A stretch of DNA of 64,000 bases from Comamonadaceae bacterium UBA4962 (GCA_002397315.1 DHAE01000013.1:49569-113568), one strand, 5' to 3'. Numbered from the stretch's first letter, positions 8,761 through 19,875 are shown. Numbers and translations: made by a program. The notes: generated by a model not told the origin, from the sequence alone.

Positions 8761-8812
8761 TCCCTTCCCCCATTCATCCATCCACAGCCCGAACGCCCCG
8801 AGGAGCGATGCC

Positions 8813-10546
<1,734 letters not shown>

Positions 10547-10610
10547 GAGAGGCTGCGGGAAAAATGGAATGCGGACGCAAACCCCGCGAAAGCGCAAAAA
10601 AGGGATGCCC

Positions 10611-10629
10611 ATTCCCAATTTTTGGGAAT
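10611..10629. promoter_or_regulatory. Inverted repeat, putative IclR-family operator
   Basis: Arms ATTCCCAA and TTGGGAAT flank TTT, giving a perfect 8-bp dyad 43 bp upstream of the IclR-type regulator gene. A dyad of this kind fits autoregulation by that regulator. No T-run follows, so it is not an obvious terminator for hutU. Confidence 0.5.
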
Positions 10630-10671
10630 GCGGGGGTGTGACGCGGGGCCGCTTGCTTTGATACTGCCGGC

Positions 10672-11433
10672 ATGCCCAAGAGTGCTTCGCCCGCCGCCAC
10701 ACCCACCGCCATACCCACCGCAGACCGTGTGCTGCAGGTGCTGGCCGTGCTGGCCCAGCAGGGCAAGGCCTCGTCGGCGCCGGAACTCATGGAGCTCACC
10801 GGCCTCGCGCGCAGCACGCTGTACCGGCAGCTCGCGCGGCTCAAGCGCTGGGGCTTCGTGCTCGAAAGCGACGGCTTCTACGCGCCCGGCCCGCTGAGCC
10901 TGCAGCTCGCCCTGGGGTTCGATCTGGCCTCGCACCTCGTGCGGCAGGCGCGCCCCGGCATGGTGGAACTCTCGCAGCAGTCGCATGAGAGCGTGGGCCT
11001 GATCCTGGCCGTGAACGACCAGGCGATCTGCCTCGACATGGTGGAGAGCCACCATTCGCTGCGCTGCTCGTTCGAGAAGGGGCGCAGCGTGCCCCTGCGC
11101 GCGGGTGCCTCGGCCAAGTGCGTGCTGGCCCACCTGCCCGAGGCCGCGCGCGACGCCGTGCTCGATGCCCAGTGGGGGCCTGGCACGCCCGGCCGCCAGT
11201 CCGCCCGCGACGAACTCGATGCCATCCGCACGGCGGGCTTCGCGGTGAGCGAGGGCGAGGTCGACGAGGGCGTGTGGGGCTGCAGCGTGCCGCTTTTCGG
11301 CGCTTCGCGCCAGGCCGCCGGCGCGATCACGCTCATGGCGCCGATCCTGCGGGCCCAGGGCCAGGAGCAGACGCTGATCCGCATGGCGGTCGTCGCCGCC
11401 GCGCGCATCTCCCGCGAACTGGTGCTGCACTGA
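10672..11433 (+). CDS. IclR-family transcriptional regulator
   Basis: This 253-residue protein has an N-terminal helix-turn-helix (residues ~18-75, SSAPELMELTGLARSTLYRQ) and an IclR effector domain (~85-250). It lies between hutU and a polar amino acid importer, so it may be the second, inducer-specific regulator of the downstream half of the hut locus. The ATG has GATACTGC just upstream and no Shine-Dalgarno, which suggests a leaderless message. The effector is unknown. Confidence 0.85.
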   Translation: MPKSASPAATPTAIPTADRVLQVLAVLAQQGKASSAPELMELTGLARSTLYRQLARLKRWGFVLESDGFYAPGPLSLQLALGFDLASHLVRQARPGMVELSQQSHESVGLILAVNDQAICLDMVESHHSLRCSFEKGRSVPLRAGASAKCVLAHLPEAARDAVLDAQWGPGTPGRQSARDELDAIRTAGFAVSEGEVDEGVWGCSVPLFGASRQAAGAITLMAPILRAQGQEQTLIRMAVVAAARISRELVLH

Positions 11434-11492
11434 TTCCTTCCCCGGTGTCCTTCCGTTTTTTCGTTTCCCGAACCTTGAACCGAGACCTGCCC

Positions 11493-12245
11493 ATGATGAC
11501 CTTAAGCCGCCGCCTCCTTCTGACCAGCATGGCCGCCCTGGCCCTGGGGCATGCCAGCGTGCATGCCCAGGACAACGTGCTGCGCGTGGGCACCGACGCC
11601 ACCTTCCCGCCCATGGAATTCGTCGAGAACGGCAAGCGCACGGGTTTCGACGTCGAACTCGTCGAGGCCGTCGGCAAGGCCCTGGGCAAGCGCGTCGAGT
11701 GGGTGGACATCGACTTCAAGGGCCTGATCCCGGGCCTGATGTCCCGGCGCTTCGACATGGCCGTCTCGGCCATCTACATCACCGACGAGCGCAAGAAGGT
11801 GGTCGATTTCACCGAGCCCTACTACGCGGGCGGCCTCGTGGCCATGGTGAAGGACGGCAACACGTCGATCCGGAAGATCGCCGACCTGGACGGCAAGAAA
11901 GTCACCGTGCAGGTGGGCACCAAGTCGGTGGCCTTCCTCACGCAGAACCACCCCAAGGTGCAGCGCGTCGAGGTCGAGAAGAACCAGGAGATGTTCAACC
12001 TCGTGGACATCGGCCGTGCCGACGCCGCCGTCACCGGCAAGCCCGCCGCCTACCAGTATGTCCGCACGCGTCCCGGCCTGCGCGTGCTCGAAGACCAGCT
12101 CACCACCGAGGAATACGGCATGGCCCTGCGCAAGGACACGCCCGAGCTGACCCGCGCGGTGAACGGCGCCATCGCCAGGCTCAAGGCCGACGGCACCTAT
12201 GCCGCCATCGAGAAGAAGTGGTTCGGCGCCCCGGCGGCCAAGTGA
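11493..12245 (+). CDS. Polar amino acid ABC transporter, substrate-binding protein
   Basis: This SBP_bac_3 family protein of 250 residues has a signal peptide (MMTLSRRLLLTSMAALALGH, cleavage after VHA) and a mature start LRVGTDATFPPMEFVENGK typical of HisJ/GlnH/ArtJ proteins. It is the first gene of a binding protein-permease-ATPase set inside the hut locus. Histidine, urocanate or glutamate are the obvious candidate ligands, but this is inferred. Confidence 0.88.
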   Translation: MMTLSRRLLLTSMAALALGHASVHAQDNVLRVGTDATFPPMEFVENGKRTGFDVELVEAVGKALGKRVEWVDIDFKGLIPGLMSRRFDMAVSAIYITDERKKVVDFTEPYYAGGLVAMVKDGNTSIRKIADLDGKKVTVQVGTKSVAFLTQNHPKVQRVEVEKNQEMFNLVDIGRADAAVTGKPAAYQYVRTRPGLRVLEDQLTTEEYGMALRKDTPELTRAVNGAIARLKADGTYAAIEKKWFGAPAAK

Positions 12246-12271
12246 ACCCGGCCCGGTGACGACCTGAAGCG

Positions 12272-12940
12272 ATGGAACTCGATTTTTCCCCCGTGTGGGC
12301 CGGCTGGCCCCAACTGCTGCAGGGCGCGGCGGTGACCGTGGAGATCACGGCCGCTTCGCTGCTGCTCGGATGCGTGATGGGCCTGCTGGTGGGCATCGGC
12401 CGCCTCAACCCGCGCAACCGCATCGTGTACGGCCTGTGCACGGCGTACGTGGCGGTCATCCGCGGCACGCCGCTGCTGGTGCAGCTGTTCATCCTGTTCT
12501 TCGGCCTGCCGCAGTTCGGCATCCTGCTGCCGGCCTTCGTGTGCGGCGTGATCGGCCTGGGCATCTACTCGGGCGCCTATGTGTCCGAGATCGTGCGCGG
12601 CGCGATCCAGTCGATCGATAAGGGGCAGATGGAGGCCGCGCGCTCCATCGGCATGTCCTCGGGCCAGGCGATGCGCAGCGTGGTGCTGCCGCAGGCGGTG
12701 GTGCGCATGATCCCGCCGCTGGGCAACGAATTCATCGCGCTGATCAAGAACTCGGCCCTGGTGTCGCTGCTCACCATCCACGACCTCATGCACGAGGGGC
12801 AGAAGATCATCAGCGTGTCGTACCGCTCGCTGGAGGTCTACCTGGCCATCGCGGTGGTGTACTTCGTCCTCACGGGGGCCACCACGCTGGTGCTGCGGCA
12901 CATCGAACTGCGCCTGCGCGCCGGAGGAATGGTGCAATGA
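12272..12940 (+). CDS. Polar amino acid ABC transporter permease (HAAT family)
   Basis: This 222-residue His/Glu/Gln/Arg-type permease has about five membrane helices and the EAA loop EAARSIGMSSGQAMRSVVLPQA. IRGTPLLVQLF is a hallmark of HisM/GlnP proteins. There is one permease gene, so a homodimeric channel is expected. The stop overlaps the following ATPase start by 4 nt (ATGA). Confidence 0.9.
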   Translation: MELDFSPVWAGWPQLLQGAAVTVEITAASLLLGCVMGLLVGIGRLNPRNRIVYGLCTAYVAVIRGTPLLVQLFILFFGLPQFGILLPAFVCGVIGLGIYSGAYVSEIVRGAIQSIDKGQMEAARSIGMSSGQAMRSVVLPQAVVRMIPPLGNEFIALIKNSALVSLLTIHDLMHEGQKIISVSYRSLEVYLAIAVVYFVLTGATTLVLRHIELRLRAGGMVQ

Positions 12941-13719
12941 CGATGCCCCCCGATTCCCGGAACGCCGAACCCATCGTGCGCATCCGCGGCCTGCGCAAGG
13001 CCTACGGCGAGCATGTCGTGCTCGACGGCATCGATTTCGACGTGCAGCCGTCGCAGGTGGTGGTCGTGATCGGCCCCAGCGGCTCGGGCAAGAGCACCTT
13101 CCTGCGCTGCTGCAACGGACTCGAGGAACCGCAGGGCGGGCGCATCGACATCTGCGGCCGCACGCTGGTGGACGCCGGCCGCATGCTGCCCGACCGCGAC
13201 CTCAACGCGCTGCGCGAGGAAGTGGGCATGGTGTTCCAGTCCTTCAACCTGTTCCCGCACCTTTCCGTGATCGACAACGTGACGCTGGGCCCGCGCAAGC
13301 TGCACGGCACGGCGCGCGCCGAGGCCGAGGCGCAGGCGCGCGTGCTGCTCGAGAAGGTGGGCCTCGCCCACAAGGCCGACGCCATGCCCGCGAGCCTCTC
13401 CGGCGGGCAGAAGCAGCGCGTGGCCATCGCCCGTGCGCTGGCCATGAAGCCGCGCGTGATGCTGTTCGACGAACCCACGTCGGCGCTCGACCCGGAACTG
13501 GTGGGCGAGGTGCTGCAGGTCATGAAGGTGCTCGCACGCGAGGGCATGACCATGATGGTCGTCACCCACGAAATGGACTTCGCCCGCGAGGTCGGCGACG
13601 TCGTCGTCGTGATGGACGGCGGCGGCATCATCGAATCGGGCCCGCCCGCCACCATCTTCACCAACCCGCGCCAGGAGCGCACGCGCTCGTTCCTGCAGGC
13701 CGTGCTCACGCGCACCTGA
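12937..13719 (+). CDS. Polar amino acid ABC transporter ATPase
   Basis: This 260-residue GlnQ/HisP-like ATPase has Walker A GPSGSGKST, signature LSGGQKQR, Walker B VMLFDEPTSALD and H-loop VTHEMDFA. It overlaps the permease gene by 4 nt. It completes the second importer of the hut locus. Confidence 0.92.
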   Translation: MTMPPDSRNAEPIVRIRGLRKAYGEHVVLDGIDFDVQPSQVVVVIGPSGSGKSTFLRCCNGLEEPQGGRIDICGRTLVDAGRMLPDRDLNALREEVGMVFQSFNLFPHLSVIDNVTLGPRKLHGTARAEAEAQARVLLEKVGLAHKADAMPASLSGGQKQRVAIARALAMKPRVMLFDEPTSALDPELVGEVLQVMKVLAREGMTMMVVTHEMDFAREVGDVVVVMDGGGIIESGPPATIFTNPRQERTRSFLQAVLTRT

Positions 13720-13741
13720 CACCGCGATGGAGACCGCTGCC

Positions 13742-14602
13742 ATGGCATCCGCATTCCGTGAACTCCGCGACGGCCTGCACCAGCGCGTGCAGGAGCGCGT
13801 GACGCCCGCCGTGGTGGCCGATTTCTCGCGCGACGGCGCGGTGTGCCTCCGCGGCCTGCTCACGCCGGACGAGGTGGCGCTGCTGCGGGGCGGCATCGAC
13901 GCCAACGTGGCCGCGCCCAGTCCGCGCGCCAAGGTCGCCAGCCGCCCGGACGATCCGGGACGTTTCTTCGAGGATTTCTGCAACTGGCAGGACATTCCCG
14001 CGTTCGGCCGTTTCGTCACCGGGTCGCCCGTGGCGCTGGCCGCGCAGCGGCTGATGCGCTCGCGCGGCGTGCGCCTCTACCATGACCACGTACTGGTCAA
14101 GGAGGCCGGCACGCGCCAGCGCACGCCCTGGCACCAAGACCAGCCCTACTACAACATCGACGGCAACCAGAACGTCAGTTGCTGGATTCCGGTGGACCCG
14201 GTGCCCCGCGCCAGCACGCTGGAGTTCGTGGCCGGCTCGCACCGGGGCCCGTGGCTCATGCCGCGCAGCTTCATGGACCACCAGGCCAAGTGGTTTCCCG
14301 AGGGCAGCCTGCAGGACCTGCCCGACGTGGAGGCCGACCGCTCCGCCTTCGACATCCTGGGCTGGGAGATCGAGCCCGGCGACGTGGTGTGCTTCCACAT
14401 GCTCACGCTGCATGCGGCCGGCGGCTTCGAGGGACCGGGGCGTCGGCGGGTGTTCTCCGTGCGCTTCCTGGGCGACGACGTGCGCCACGCACCGCGCGCC
14501 TGGAAGACCTCGCCGGAGTTTCCCGGTCTGGCCGACGAACTGCCCGCGGGCGCGCCCATGGTGCATCCGCTCTTCCCGCTGCTGGCGGGCGAGGGCGCCT
14601 GA
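13742..14602 (+). CDS. Phytanoyl-CoA dioxygenase (PhyH)-family Fe(II)/2-oxoglutarate enzyme
   Basis: This is a 286-residue member of the PhyH superfamily. The HxD iron ligands are in TPWHQDQPYYN and the distal His is in VVCFHMLTLHAAGG; an Arg in FSVRFLGDD fits 2-oxoglutarate binding. Start 13742 is preferred because GGAG stands 9 nt upstream; an in-frame ATG at 13727 is the alternative. It lies between the amino acid importer and hutD, so it may hydroxylate or oxidatively trim an imported imidazole or histidine derivative before the Hut pathway. That substrate is a guess; the family is secure. Confidence 0.82.
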   Translation: MASAFRELRDGLHQRVQERVTPAVVADFSRDGAVCLRGLLTPDEVALLRGGIDANVAAPSPRAKVASRPDDPGRFFEDFCNWQDIPAFGRFVTGSPVALAAQRLMRSRGVRLYHDHVLVKEAGTRQRTPWHQDQPYYNIDGNQNVSCWIPVDPVPRASTLEFVAGSHRGPWLMPRSFMDHQAKWFPEGSLQDLPDVEADRSAFDILGWEIEPGDVVCFHMLTLHAAGGFEGPGRRRVFSVRFLGDDVRHAPRAWKTSPEFPGLADELPAGAPMVHPLFPLLAGEGA

Positions 14603-14605
14603 GCC

Positions 14606-15214
14606 ATGGCATTGCAACGTTTCGACCTCGCCGCCATCGCACCCATGCCCTGGAAGAACGGTGGCGGCGCCACGCGCGAGATCGTGTGCTGGCCGCCCGG
14701 CGCGGGCATGGACGGCTTCGGCTGGCGCGTGAGCGCGGCCACCATCGACCGGGCAGGGCCGTTCTCGGCCTTCCCGGGCATCGACCGGCAGATCATGCTG
14801 CTGGGCGGCGACGGCGTGCACCTGAGCGCGGAGGGCATCGACCACCGGCTCGACGAGCCCTGGCGCCCCTGGGCGTTCGACGGTGCGGCCGCGCTCGATT
14901 GCACGCCCCTGGGCGGCGCCTCCACGGACTTCAATCTCATGCTGCGCCGCGGAGCGTGGCAGGGCGCCATCGAAGTCGTCTCGGGCAGCGTGCAGCCGGG
15001 CTCGACGCCGGGCGGCGTCTGCCTGGTGCTCGCCGGCACGTGGCGTGACGGTGCCGGCGAGAGCTACCGCCCCGGCCACGGCCTGTGGTGGGCAGAGCGT
15101 GTGGAAGCGCCGTCGCCGCTCGCTCCCGAGGATGCCCAGGGCGCCGTGCTGGCCTGGATCGGCCTGGTGCCAGACGCCGGAGCGGCCGCCGCACCGGCCC
15201 TGCAGGACACTTGA
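14606..15214 (+). CDS. hutD: HutD family protein
   Basis: This 202-residue cupin-like protein of the HutD family has the conserved opening MPWKNGGGATREI and FGWRVSAATI. HutD is found in most Proteobacterial hut operons. It is thought to limit or govern hut pathway flux by binding a pathway intermediate (formylglutamate has been proposed), and it has no known catalytic step. It starts 3 bp after the dioxygenase gene, and its stop overlaps a possible upstream hutI start. Confidence 0.9.
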   Translation: MALQRFDLAAIAPMPWKNGGGATREIVCWPPGAGMDGFGWRVSAATIDRAGPFSAFPGIDRQIMLLGGDGVHLSAEGIDHRLDEPWRPWAFDGAAALDCTPLGGASTDFNLMLRRGAWQGAIEVVSGSVQPGSTPGGVCLVLAGTWRDGAGESYRPGHGLWWAERVEAPSPLAPEDAQGAVLAWIGLVPDAGAAAAPALQDT

Positions 15215-15249
15215 TGCAACGGGGCGCCGTGCGCTCCAGAGGGAATCCC

Positions 15250-16506
15250 ATGCAGCCGACACCTTTTTCTTCATTGCCCAGCGCCGACGGTTGCTGGACC
15301 GGCCTGCGGCTGGCCGACGGCCTGTTCCTGCCCGACGTGGCCGTGCCCGCGGATGCGCCGGCGTGCGTGGTGGTGCAGGACGGTGTCATCCGCTGGGTCG
15401 GGCCGGAGGCCGCCGTGCCGCCGTCCTTCGCCGCGCTGCCCCGGCATGCGGGTGGCGGTGCCCTGGCCACGCCCGGCCTCGTGGATTGCCACACCCATCT
15501 CGTCTACGGCGGCCACCGCGCCAACGAATTCGCCAGGCGGCTGGCCGGCGCCAGCTACGAGGAAGTGGCCCGCGCGGGCGGCGGCATCGTCTCGTCGGTA
15601 AAGGCGACGCGTGCGGCGTCGGAAGACGAACTCGTCGCGCAGGCGCTGCCGCGGCTGCAGGCGCTGCTGGACGAGGGCGTGTGCGCCGTCGAGATCAAAT
15701 CCGGCTACGGCCTCGCGCTGGAGCACGAGCGCAAGCAGCTCCGCGCGGCGCGGCGGCTGGGCGAGGCCTGCGGCGTCACCGTGCGCACCACGTTCCTGGG
15801 CGCGCATGCGCTGCCGCCGGAATACGCCGGCCGCAGCCAGGACTACATCGACCTCGTCTGCCGCGAGATGCTTCCGGCACTCGCCACGGAAGGGCTGGTG
15901 GATGCGGTGGACGTGTTCTGCGAGCGCATCGCCTTCAGCCTGGCCGAAACCGAGCAGGTGTTCCGGGCCGCGCAGGCGCTGGGCCTGCCCGTCAAGCTGC
16001 ACGCCGAGCAGCTCTCCGACATGGACGGCGCCCGGCTCGCCGCGCGCTACGGGGCGCTGTCGTGCGACCACGTCGAGCACCTCTCCCTGGAGGGCATCGC
16101 CGCGATGAAGGCGGCCGGCACGGTGGCCGTGCTGCTGCCCGGTGCCTACTACACCCTGCGCGACACGCACCTGCCGCCCATCCAGGCGCTGCGCGACGCG
16201 GGCGTGCCCATGGCCGTCTCCACCGACCACAACCCGGGCACCTCGCCCGCGCTCAGCCTGCGGCTGATGGCCAACATGGCCTGCACGCTGTTCCGGCTCA
16301 CCGTGCCCGAGGCCCTGGCCGGCATCACCACCCATGGCGCGCGGGCCCTGGGCCTGCAGGACTCGCACGGCCTGATCGCCGCCGGCCGGCCCGCCGATTT
16401 CGTGCTCTGGCCGTTCGCCGAGGCGGCCGAACTGGCCTACTGGTTCGGCCACCAGCCGCCGCGGACGATCGTGCGGCAGGGCAGGGTGGTGCGCCATGCC
16501 GCCTGA
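15250..16506 (+). CDS. hutI: Imidazolonepropionase
   Basis: This 418-residue amidohydrolase hydrolyses 4-imidazolone-5-propionate to N-formimidoyl-L-glutamate. The metal-binding HxH is in DCHTHLVYGG; a second metal His region is KLHAEQLSD, and the catalytic Asp is in STDHNPGTSP. ATG at 15250 is preferred (AGAGGG 7 nt upstream) over the in-frame ATG at 15214, which overlaps the hutD stop. Confidence 0.94.
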   Translation: MQPTPFSSLPSADGCWTGLRLADGLFLPDVAVPADAPACVVVQDGVIRWVGPEAAVPPSFAALPRHAGGGALATPGLVDCHTHLVYGGHRANEFARRLAGASYEEVARAGGGIVSSVKATRAASEDELVAQALPRLQALLDEGVCAVEIKSGYGLALEHERKQLRAARRLGEACGVTVRTTFLGAHALPPEYAGRSQDYIDLVCREMLPALATEGLVDAVDVFCERIAFSLAETEQVFRAAQALGLPVKLHAEQLSDMDGARLAARYGALSCDHVEHLSLEGIAAMKAAGTVAVLLPGAYYTLRDTHLPPIQALRDAGVPMAVSTDHNPGTSPALSLRLMANMACTLFRLTVPEALAGITTHGARALGLQDSHGLIAAGRPADFVLWPFAEAAELAYWFGHQPPRTIVRQGRVVRHAA

Positions 16507-16531
16507 ACCCCCATCTTCGAAAGTGCCCGAA

Positions 16532-17953
16532 ATGTCCGACAGCTCCTCCCATTCCGACGGCCGCGCGCTCTTCGCCGATCAGGCCTTGCTGCCCGGCGGC
16601 TGGGCGCAGAACGTGCTGCTGCGCTGGAGCGAGGACGGGCGCATCACCCACGTGCAACCCGGCAGCGCACCGCCGCCAGGGGTGGCCCGTGCACCCGGTC
16701 CGCTGCTGCCCGGCATGCCGAATCTGCATTCCCACGCCTTCCAGCGCGCGTTCGCCGGCCTGACCGAGTTCCGGGCCGCCAGCGACGATTCGTTCTGGAG
16801 CTGGCGCGACCTGATGTACCGCTTCGCCGCGCGCATGTCGCCCGCGGCGCTGGAGGCGATCGCCACCTGGCTCTACGTCGAGATGCTGGAGGCCGGCTAC
16901 ACGGCGGTGTGCGAATTCCACTACCTGCACCATGCCGAGGATGGCCGCCCGTATGCCGACGATGCCGAGATGTCGCTCGCGCTGCTGCGCGCCGCGCGCC
17001 GCGCCGGCATCGGCATCACGCTGCTGCCGGTGCTCTACCAGACCGGCGGTTTCGGTGGCCAGCCGCCGCGCCAAGGCCAGCGGCGCTTTCTGCGCAGCAC
17101 GGACGGCATGCTCGCGCTGCTCGAACGCCTCGCGCCCCAGGTGCATGCGCAGGGCGGCGTGCTGGGCCTGGCGCCGCACTCCCTGCGCGCCGTGCCGCCC
17201 GACAGCCTGAACGCGGCGCTGCAGGGGCTGGACGCGATCGCTCCCGGTGCGCCGGTGCACATCCACATCGCCGAGCAGACGCAGGAGGTGGATGACTGCC
17301 TCGCCTGGAGCGGCCAGCGCCCGGTGGAGTGGCTGCTGGACCATGCGCCCGTCGATGCCCGCTGGTGCCTGGTCCACGCCACGCACCTGACGGGTGCGGA
17401 GGCCGAAGGCGCGGCCCGCACCGGCGCCGTGGCCGGCCTGTGCCCGACGACCGAAGCCAACCTCGGCGACGGCCTGTTCGACCTGCCGCGCTGGCGCGCG
17501 GCGGGCGGGATCTGGGGGCTGGGCTCCGACAGCCATGCCTGCGTGAACGCAGCCGAAGAACTCATGCTGCTGGAGTACGGCCAGCGTCTCGCGCTGCACC
17601 GCCGCAACGTGCTCGCCACTGAGGCGCAGGCCCAGGTCGCCACCGCCACGCTGCTGCAGGCCGTGCAGGGCGGGGCGCAGGCCGCCGGCCGCCTTGCATC
17701 TCCTGGAGCACAGGCGGGCCTGGCACCCGGCGGCATGGCAGACTTCGTGGCGCTCGATCCGGAACACATCGCCCTGCGCGGCCTGCCACCCGAGAGCCAG
17801 CTCGCCGCCCACGTGTTCGGCAGCCACCGTACCTCCGCGCTGCACGGCGTCTGGGCGGCCGGCGTGCAGCGCGTCGCCGCGGGCCGGCATGCGCTGCATG
17901 GCGAAAGCGCGGCGGCGTTCGCCGCGGTGCGCTCCGGCCTGCTGCATTCCTGA
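16532..17953 (+). CDS. hutF: Formimidoylglutamate deiminase
   Basis: This 473-residue amidohydrolase converts formimidoylglutamate to N-formylglutamate plus ammonia, the first step of the five-step branch. Metal ligands are in PNLHSHAFQRAFAG and IHIAEQ, and the late Asp is in LGSDSHACVN. A longer in-frame start at 16496 would overlap hutI by 11 nt; the shorter start has GAAAG upstream and matches the family N-terminus better. Its presence with hutG, and the absence of a formiminoglutamase, define the pathway variant. Confidence 0.93.
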   Translation: MSDSSSHSDGRALFADQALLPGGWAQNVLLRWSEDGRITHVQPGSAPPPGVARAPGPLLPGMPNLHSHAFQRAFAGLTEFRAASDDSFWSWRDLMYRFAARMSPAALEAIATWLYVEMLEAGYTAVCEFHYLHHAEDGRPYADDAEMSLALLRAARRAGIGITLLPVLYQTGGFGGQPPRQGQRRFLRSTDGMLALLERLAPQVHAQGGVLGLAPHSLRAVPPDSLNAALQGLDAIAPGAPVHIHIAEQTQEVDDCLAWSGQRPVEWLLDHAPVDARWCLVHATHLTGAEAEGAARTGAVAGLCPTTEANLGDGLFDLPRWRAAGGIWGLGSDSHACVNAAEELMLLEYGQRLALHRRNVLATEAQAQVATATLLQAVQGGAQAAGRLASPGAQAGLAPGGMADFVALDPEHIALRGLPPESQLAAHVFGSHRTSALHGVWAAGVQRVAAGRHALHGESAAAFAAVRSGLLHS

Positions 17954-17993
17954 ATCCATGAACGAACCCGCTTCCGCTGCGAGAAACTTTCCC

Positions 17994-18821
17994 ATGAACG
18001 ATACGACGACGGCCACGCCGCTTTTCCATTTCCACGCCGGCACCGCGCCGCTGCTGGTGTCCATGCCGCACGTGGGCACCCACGTGCCGCCCGCCATCGC
18101 CCGCCAGCTCACCGAAGAGGCTCGGCAGGTGCCGGACACCGACTGGCACCTCGAACGGCTCTACGCGTTCGCGCGCGGCCTGGGCGCCTCGGTGCTCGCC
18201 GCCACGCACTCGCGCTACGTGGTGGATCTGAACCGCCCGCCGGACGGCAGCAGCCTCTACCCCGGCCAGAGCGTGACCGGCCTGTGCCCGGTCGACACCT
18301 TCGACGACACGCCCCTCTACGCCGATCCCGCGCAGGTGCCCGACGCCGCGGAAACCGAAGCGCGCCGTCGCGCCTACTGGGACCCGTACCACGCGCAGTT
18401 GCGTACCGAACTCGACCGCATCCGCTCGACGCATGGCGTGGCGGTGCTCTGGGACGCCCACTCCATCCGCTCCGTGCTGCCCCGGTTCTTCGACGGCCGC
18501 CTGCCCGACTTCAATCTCGGCACGGCCGACGGCGCGAGCTGCGATCCGGCGCTCGCCCGCGAGCTGCTCGCGATCGGCATGGTCGTGCCCGGCCACAGTG
18601 CCGTGCTCAACGGCCGCTTCAAGGGCGGCTACATCACGCGGCACTACGGCGATCCGAGCCGCAACGTGCATGCGGTGCAGCTGGAGATGGCCCAGGCCAG
18701 CTACATGCAGGAAGCCCTGCCGTTCGACTACCTGCCGGAGATCGCCATGAACGTGCAGCCCCATCTGCGGCGCATGCTCGAAGCATGCCTGGCGTTCGCC
18801 AAGGAACGCGCCACGGCGTGA
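17994..18821 (+). CDS. hutG: N-formylglutamate deformylase
   Basis: This 275-residue enzyme of the FGase family hydrolyses N-formylglutamate to glutamate and formate. Conserved parts are LLVSMPHVGTHVP, VVDLNRPP and DAHSIRSVLPRFFDG. The shorter start at 17994 fits the family length; an in-frame ATG at 17958, 4 bp after the hutF stop, is possible. It is the last gene of the hut locus. A GC-rich stem-loop follows at about 18822-18849 without a T-run. Confidence 0.92.
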   Translation: MNDTTTATPLFHFHAGTAPLLVSMPHVGTHVPPAIARQLTEEARQVPDTDWHLERLYAFARGLGASVLAATHSRYVVDLNRPPDGSSLYPGQSVTGLCPVDTFDDTPLYADPAQVPDAAETEARRRAYWDPYHAQLRTELDRIRSTHGVAVLWDAHSIRSVLPRFFDGRLPDFNLGTADGASCDPALARELLAIGMVVPGHSAVLNGRFKGGYITRHYGDPSRNVHAVQLEMAQASYMQEALPFDYLPEIAMNVQPHLRRMLEACLAFAKERATA

Positions 18822-18890
18822 GCGCCGGCGGCTTCGCCGCGGCCGGCGCCCGGCACTGCGCTGCGCCGCATGCCGCGATACAGTCCCACG

Positions 18891-19802
18891 ATGTCCGCAC
18901 CGAACGATTCACCGCTCCTGCCCGCGCTGGCCATCCTGGGCTCCGTCACCTTCCTGGGCCTGGGCACGTCCTGGGCCAAGCAGTCGCTGTTCCCGCTGGT
19001 CGGCGCGCAGGGCACCACCGCCGTGCGCGTGGGTTTCTCGGCGCTCCTGCTGTTGCTGCTCTGGCGCCCCTGGCGCTGGCGGCTCTCGCGCCACGACGCT
19101 CTGCGGCTCGCTGCCTACGGTGTCGCCGTGGGCGCGATGAATCTCTGCTTCTACCTGGCGCTGCAGACCATCCCCTTCGGCGTCGCGGTGGCGATCGAAT
19201 TCTCCGGGCCGCTGGCGGTGGCCGTGCTGTCGTCGCGGCGCCCGCTGGATTTCGTCTGGGTGGTGCTGGCGGTGGCCGGGCTGGCCGTGCTGCTGCCCTG
19301 GGAGCCCGGGGCCGGCGCGCTCGATCCGCGGGGCGTGGGCTTCGCGCTCTCGGCCGCCGTGTTCTGGGCGGCCTACATCCTGTTCGGCAAGCGGGTGGGG
19401 CACCTGCATGCCGGCCATTCGGTGTCGCTGGGCCTGACCGTCGCGGCGCTGGTGGTGGTGCCCGTGGGCGTGGCGCACGCCGGTGCCGACCTGTGGACGC
19501 CCGCGGTGCTGCTCACCGGCATCGGCGTGGCCGCGCTCTCCAGCGCCATTCCCATCTCGCTGGAAATGGTCGCCCTCAAGCGCCTGCCGCAGCAGGCCTT
19601 CGGCATCATGATCAGCATGGAGCCGGCCGTCGCCGCACTGCTGGCCCTGGTGCTGCTCGGCGAAGCCCTGAGCCTCGCCCAGTGGCTGGCCATCGGCATG
19701 ATCATGGCCGCCTCCATGGGCTGTGCCGCCACGGCGCAGCGGCGGGGCACCCGGCCCGCGGCAGCGGCAGGCGCCGAGCGGCGGGCCGCCCGCGCCGACT
19801 GA
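18891..19802 (+). CDS. RhtA-like threonine/homoserine exporter (EamA/DMT family)
   Basis: This 303-residue protein has ten predicted membrane helices in two EamA repeats and resembles E. coli RhtA throughout (GTTAVRVGFSALLLLLLWRP, SSAIPISLEMVALKRLP). By family it exports threonine, homoserine or other small amphipathic amino acids. An alternative start at 18870 adds seven residues. GATACAGT lies 6 nt before ATG 18891 and no Shine-Dalgarno is seen. Confidence 0.85.
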   Translation: MSAPNDSPLLPALAILGSVTFLGLGTSWAKQSLFPLVGAQGTTAVRVGFSALLLLLLWRPWRWRLSRHDALRLAAYGVAVGAMNLCFYLALQTIPFGVAVAIEFSGPLAVAVLSSRRPLDFVWVVLAVAGLAVLLPWEPGAGALDPRGVGFALSAAVFWAAYILFGKRVGHLHAGHSVSLGLTVAALVVVPVGVAHAGADLWTPAVLLTGIGVAALSSAIPISLEMVALKRLPQQAFGIMISMEPAVAALLALVLLGEALSLAQWLAIGMIMAASMGCAATAQRRGTRPAAAAGAERRAARAD

Positions 19803-19810
19803 TCGGAACT

Positions 19811-19834
19811 AAAAAAGGCGGCCCGCAGGCCGCC
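19811..19834 (-). terminator. Rho-independent terminator of the PAP2 lipoprotein gene
   Basis: The stem GGCGGCC / GGCCGCC with loop CGCA (19817-19834) is followed on the minus strand by six Ts. It lies 42 bp beyond the stop at 19876 and may also stop the converging rhtA transcript. Confidence 0.8.
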
Positions 19835-19875
19835 CCTTCCACGCAGTGCGTCACCGCACCTGGTGCGCCATGGTG

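Noticed and set aside
18822..18849. GC-rich hairpin after hutG as a terminator
   Set aside because: The stem is strong but imperfect and has no T-run, so I mention it only with hutG and do not call it.
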